Shown: positions 23,854 to 26,644 of the stretch, one piece after another | How positions within the stretch are numbered: position 1 is the stretch's first letter | Layout: each line of letters begins with the position of its first letter | NCBI GenBank assembly: GCA_002498525.1 | Contig: DAHR01000013.1 | Span: forward strand, 201,433-228,076 | Direction of reading: 5' to 3' | DNA: 26,644 nucleotides | Origin: Euryarchaeota archaeon UBA58 | Lineage (GTDB): Archaea > Thermoplasmatota > Poseidoniia > Poseidoniales > Thalassarchaeaceae | The notes under the pieces: model-generated | Database searches by the model: none | What the model saw: only the letters and a program-made list of their open reading frames with translations | What the model was told of the DNA's origin: nothing | Position numbers and translations under genes: made by a program

Positions 23854-24981
23854 TCAGAAGAGCCAGAACATTCGGCGGCAGGTGACACCGCGCCAGAGGA
23901 ATGACTTGGTGAGTCGATTGAAGGCGAGGTCGATGAGGCGATCGGGTAGCCGGAAGATGATGCTGCCGAGGCGGAATGCGCGCTTGGAATTGGTCATGAC
24001 AGCACCCATCTGCCGCTGCCATTCCGCCTCGTAATCCGCAAGTGGTGTGCCGTTCTGGAGGTGTGAGGCGATGGCTTGTGCAGCTATGCGCCCACCGATC
24101 ATGGCGATGGTGATTCCCGCTCCGTTCGAGGGCAGAACCATGCCCGCTGCATCGCCGACCAGGAGGTGGTTGTCCTTGACGAAACTGCTTATGGTTCCCG
24201 ACATCGGCAGCGAGCCTGCTCCGCTGTAGGAGACCTTGCCCTCGTAGCGGCTGATGAAGTCGTCAGCGAAGAGGTTGAGACTGCGGTCTTTGGCGAAACT
24301 CCGCTGGATCCCAAGGCCGATGTTGGAGCAGCCGTCCTTCGGGAAGACCCAGGCGTATCCACCCGGCGCCAATCCACCGAAGTGGAGTTCGAGCGCCTCG
24401 CTGTGAACCCCATCCATGAGGACGAATTTGACTGGGATGTTGGTCGATTCCTCGTTCCAGTGCTGGCGACGGATAGGGTCGTTGTGACCACCGGCGCCGA
24501 CGATGACTCGGGCGGTGAAGATTCGCCCGTCGCGGAGTCGAACCTGCTCACCTTCCACGGTCTCGACACGCTGACCTATCAGATAATTCGCTCCAGCCTG
24601 TTCAGCCCTCTGGACCAGCGCTTCGTCGTGCGCCACCCTGTCGAGGACATTGCCTTCGAATGGGAATTTCAAGCGCTTTCCCGAAGGCGTCACCAAGTGC
24701 ATTTCTTGGAGTCTCTGGGCTATCGCAGAGGCCGGCGTCCTGAACAGATCGTCCATCTCAGGAACGTCTGGGCAGAGCCGCTTCATCTCGGCGTTCGATG
24801 GTACTAATTCGCCGCACTGCAAGGGTGTGCCAATCGGGTCGCGACCATCGATGACCAGCACATCAACAGCGGCTTGAGCCAGATATCGAGCCGTCGTACT
24901 TCCCGCAGGACCACCGCCGATGACGATGACATCCCAATCACTTCGAGGCTGTGACGGAGCCAACTCCTTTGATTCGACCAT
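23854..24981 (-). CDS. Geranylgeranyl reductase family flavoprotein
   Basis: Members saturate the double bonds of geranylgeranyl chains, in archaea those of membrane lipids (digeranylgeranylglycerophospholipid) and sometimes of quinone tails. The 375-residue protein has the FAD Rossmann motif IGGGPAGS at 21-28, a PLQCGELVP loop at 53-61 equivalent to the CGE substrate-side motif, APGGYAWVFPKDG, and GDAAGMVLPSNGAGI contacting the flavin. I chose ATG at 24981 with GGTGG five bases upstream. A GTG at 24990 would add three residues. It follows the prenyl synthase gene by 30 bases on the same strand, so the enzyme that makes the chain and the one that reduces it are probably co-expressed. Confidence 0.9.
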   Translation of the reverse strand: MVESKELAPSQPRSDWDVIVIGGGPAGSTTARYLAQAAVDVLVIDGRDPIGTPLQCGELVPSNAEMKRLCPDVPEMDDLFRTPASAIAQRLQEMHLVTPSGKRLKFPFEGNVLDRVAHDEALVQRAEQAGANYLIGQRVETVEGEQVRLRDGRIFTARVIVGAGGHNDPIRRQHWNEESTNIPVKFVLMDGVHSEALELHFGGLAPGGYAWVFPKDGCSNIGLGIQRSFAKDRSLNLFADDFISRYEGKVSYSGAGSLPMSGTISSFVKDNHLLVGDAAGMVLPSNGAGITIAMIGGRIAAQAIASHLQNGTPLADYEAEWQRQMGAVMTNSKRAFRLGSIIFRLPDRLIDLAFNRLTKSFLWRGVTCRRMFWLF

Positions 24982-25011
24982 CGATACCACCGGCGCGAAG
25001 CCAAAGCCTCC

Positions 25012-25992
25012 TCAGATGCGCCGGCTGCCTGAGCGCTTCGCAACCTCGGCCAGAAGACGCTTCGCATCACTCTGAGGCAGCAAATCAAGCGAGTTCAACG
25101 CGCGGTCGATATGATTCTCGATCAACTGCCGCGCATAATCGAATGAACCAGCGCTTTCCAGCAGAGCGGTCAACTCGCCCCAGCGGTCATCGCTGAAATT
25201 CTGCAGGACATCGGCGAGTTGCTCACGCTCAACGCCGTGAAGCATCGTCAGAGCGTGGATGAGGGGCAGCGTCATCTTGCCCTCGTGAACATCGGTGCCT
25301 CTAGGCTTGCCCATCGAAACATCACCGGTCAAGTCGAGAAGGTCGTCGACCAATTGGAAGGCCCGTCCGACCTCCCAGCCATATTCCTCGAGCGCTGCAA
25401 CATCCGCAGCGCTCGACCTCGCGACCATGCCAGCGCAGGCACAAGCGGTCGCGAATGGACCAGCCGTCTTGCCATCGATGATCGCGTAGTAATCCTCAGG
25501 AGTCGTCGCAAGGTCACCGATGTGCGCGAACTGCAGCAACTCACCCGAAGCGATGTTCGCACAGGTATCGGCCATTCGAGTAACGATGGGTTCATCGTAC
25601 CGCCCACCGAGTCCAAAGCCCATCACGAAGAGGTAGTCCCCAGCGATTATCCCGTGCGAAACCCCGTGCGTGGAATGCAGTGTGGGTTTGCCCCTCCTCG
25701 TCTTCGACTGGTCGTAGATGTCGTCGTGAACCAAGGTAGCTGTGTGAATCAATTCGGCGGCCAAGGCCAAGTCCAAAACTTCTGATTCGTCCTCGCCGCC
25801 GGCGGCCTCGAATGCAAGCAAAGTCAGAATCGGCCGATACCTCTTGCCTCCCGCCAGCAGAATGTCGCTCGCAAGGTTCATCGCAGGTGCGTCGGTCCCT
25901 GTCAGCCGATCTTGCACGAGATTCTCCAGCGCTTCATCGATCACGTCCCGCCGCCGCGAGAGGTGGCGTTTTGCGTTGCGGAGTGTGACCAT
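25012..25992 (-). CDS. idsA: Polyprenyl (geranylgeranyl-type) diphosphate synthase
   Basis: This trans-prenyltransferase condenses isopentenyl diphosphate onto allylic diphosphates. Over 326 residues it shows GGKRYRP at 48-54, the first Asp-rich motif DDIYD at 90-94 followed by RRGKPTLH, the second motif DDLLD at 216-220, and GKPRGTDVHEGKMTLP. The residues four and five before the first Asp-rich motif are small (Thr, Ala) instead of aromatic, which is seen in enzymes making C20 or longer chains, so geranylgeranyl diphosphate for archaeal lipids is the likely product. This is inference from known chain-length rules. The ATG at 25992 has only a weak GGT upstream and may be near-leaderless given the TATA box at 26020. 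Confidence 0.92.
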   Translation of the reverse strand: MVTLRNAKRHLSRRRDVIDEALENLVQDRLTGTDAPAMNLASDILLAGGKRYRPILTLLAFEAAGGEDESEVLDLALAAELIHTATLVHDDIYDQSKTRRGKPTLHSTHGVSHGIIAGDYLFVMGFGLGGRYDEPIVTRMADTCANIASGELLQFAHIGDLATTPEDYYAIIDGKTAGPFATACACAGMVARSSAADVAALEEYGWEVGRAFQLVDDLLDLTGDVSMGKPRGTDVHEGKMTLPLIHALTMLHGVEREQLADVLQNFSDDRWGELTALLESAGSFDYARQLIENHIDRALNSLDLLPQSDAKRLLAEVAKRSGSRRI

Positions 25993-26019
25993 TTGACCGG
26001 TTTCAGGTTAGGGGTTGCC

Positions 26020-26025
26020 TATATC
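26020..26025. promoter_or_regulatory. TATA box in the idsA / HemC-like divergent spacer
   Basis: TATATC on the plus strand, GATATA on the minus strand. A 25-base spacing would start the idsA transcript near 25996, almost at its ATG, and a plus-strand transcript near 26049 with a leader of about 35 bases. The same hexamer occurs at 22996 in the ATPase spacer. Confidence 0.4.
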
Positions 26026-26064
26026 AAGAGGCGTGCGGCCGCGAGACTGGGCACGTTGCGTGCT

Positions 26065-26082
26065 CCCCCCCCGAGGTGGACG
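26065..26082 (+). repeat. C-run plus AGGTGGACG motif, copy 2
   Basis: Eight C, then G, then AGGTGGACG, matching the element at 1109-1126. Here AGGTGG lies five bases before the GTG at 26085 and is its ribosome binding site. Confidence 0.55.
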
Positions 26083-26084
26083 CT

Positions 26085-26644
26085 GTGAAAGATCGACTCG
26101 AAGTCGCTTCTCTCGACCACCCCAATTGTCTGGTGTCCAAATCTCTGGCGGAGTTTTCGGACTCGGTCGCTGCTGTCGATCTGGATTTGGTCGTCAAGTC
26201 CGTACCTTCTTTCAAGTCTGGTTTGAAACGTTTGAGTGGCGGTGAATTCGACCTTCTGGCGGTGCCTGCACGGTCGTTGCACGGTCGTCAGATGGCAATG
26301 TTGGAGGCTCGCTGTTCTGTTGTTGCTGCTCGCTCACCTAGGCGGACTGCTCAAGTTCTGGTTTCTGAGAATCGTTTGTGGTATCAGCCGAAGGCGGCGA
26401 TCATTCTTGCTGAATCTCAGGTTGTTCGGCGGCAATTGCGCCGGGCGCGGCGTGGAATTCGTGTTCTCGCCCCCACTTCTTATGCCGGCATTCATGGCTT
26501 GGATGCGCCGCCCAGTGATGCACTCGAACAGGCTCGCTGGATGGAGGACTTGCGAGGATCTGGGGCGATTGATGCCTACGTGACTTCGCGTGATGTCTAC
26601 GATTCGCTGCGTCCTGATGAGCGGCGCCACGCTCTGGGGGTCGA
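26085..26644 (+). CDS. Hydroxymethylbilane synthase-like protein, 3' end outside window
   Basis: The frame opens at GTG 26085, with AGGTGG five bases upstream, and runs to the right edge: 186 complete codons without a stop. By eye it follows the first two thirds of hydroxymethylbilane synthase (HemC), which polymerises porphobilinogen: VVKSVPSFKSGLKRLSGGEFDLLAVPARSL resembles the region ending in DLAVHSLKDLP (the first 20 residues of it most loosely), SPRRTAQVLVS resembles PRDALVS, and LAESQVVRRQLRRARRG resembles the GTSSLRRRAQ region. However the Lys-Asp pair of the SLKD loop, which includes the catalytic Asp, is not present. The cofactor-cysteine region would lie beyond the window. A functional HemC, an inactive relative or another periplasmic-binding-fold protein are all possible. 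Confidence 0.5.
   Translation, partial: MKDRLEVASLDHPNCLVSKSLAEFSDSVAAVDLDLVVKSVPSFKSGLKRLSGGEFDLLAVPARSLHGRQMAMLEARCSVVAARSPRRTAQVLVSENRLWYQPKAAIILAESQVVRRQLRRARRGIRVLAPTSYAGIHGLDAPPSDALEQARWMEDLRGSGAIDAYVTSRDVYDSLRPDERRHALGV

Overview
The window reads as chromosomal DNA from a euryarchaeon of the Thermoplasmata side, most likely marine group II (Poseidoniales). This is inferred from gene content, not from a search. The evidence is an archaeal A-type ATP synthase operon in the order H-I-K-E-C-F-A-B-D, a geranylgeranyl reductase next to a polyprenyl diphosphate synthase, a class II HMG-CoA reductase, an Smc-ScpA-ScpB cluster, and TATA-like boxes at divergent promoters. Genes are tightly packed. 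I see no rRNA, tRNA, CRISPR array or insertion sequence.

Layout, left to right. A truncated AAA-type ATPase (minus, runs off the left edge) is divergent from HMG-CoA reductase (plus). The 367-base spacer between them carries a dense cluster of TTAACG-type boxes. HMG-CoA reductase converges on a minus-strand smc-scpA-scpB operon, the complete condensin module. L-aspartate oxidase (plus) is divergent from smc. Then follow, on the minus strand, a small two-pass membrane protein, a ketopantoate reductase (PanE-like), and an 814-residue membrane protein that looks like a site-2 protease whose catalytic motifs have been lost. The last two overlap by one base. From about 23.0 kb down to 14.3 kb lies the nine-gene A-ATPase operon, probably driven by a TATA box near 23.0 kb and followed by a nested hairpin. 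Right of it are a UbiE/MenG-like methyltransferase (plus), a geranylgeranyl reductase and a polyprenyl diphosphate synthase (minus, one operon), and a truncated plus-strand gene resembling hydroxymethylbilane synthase.

How the genes fit together. HMG-CoA reductase, the prenyl synthase and the reductase are steps of isoprenoid and archaeal membrane-lipid synthesis, and with the methyltransferase they could also serve respiratory quinone synthesis. NadB and PanE feed NAD and coenzyme A synthesis. The A-ATPase uses or makes the membrane ion gradient. Smc-ScpAB compacts and segregates the chromosome.

Most notable for follow-up: the apparently catalytically dead site-2 protease homologue with a long outside domain, the TTAACG cluster (candidate replication origin or operator array) beside an ATPase with an arginine in its Walker A motif, the hydroxymethylbilane-synthase-like protein that lacks the usual Lys-Asp active-site loop, and the ion-binding residues of the ATPase rotor subunit.
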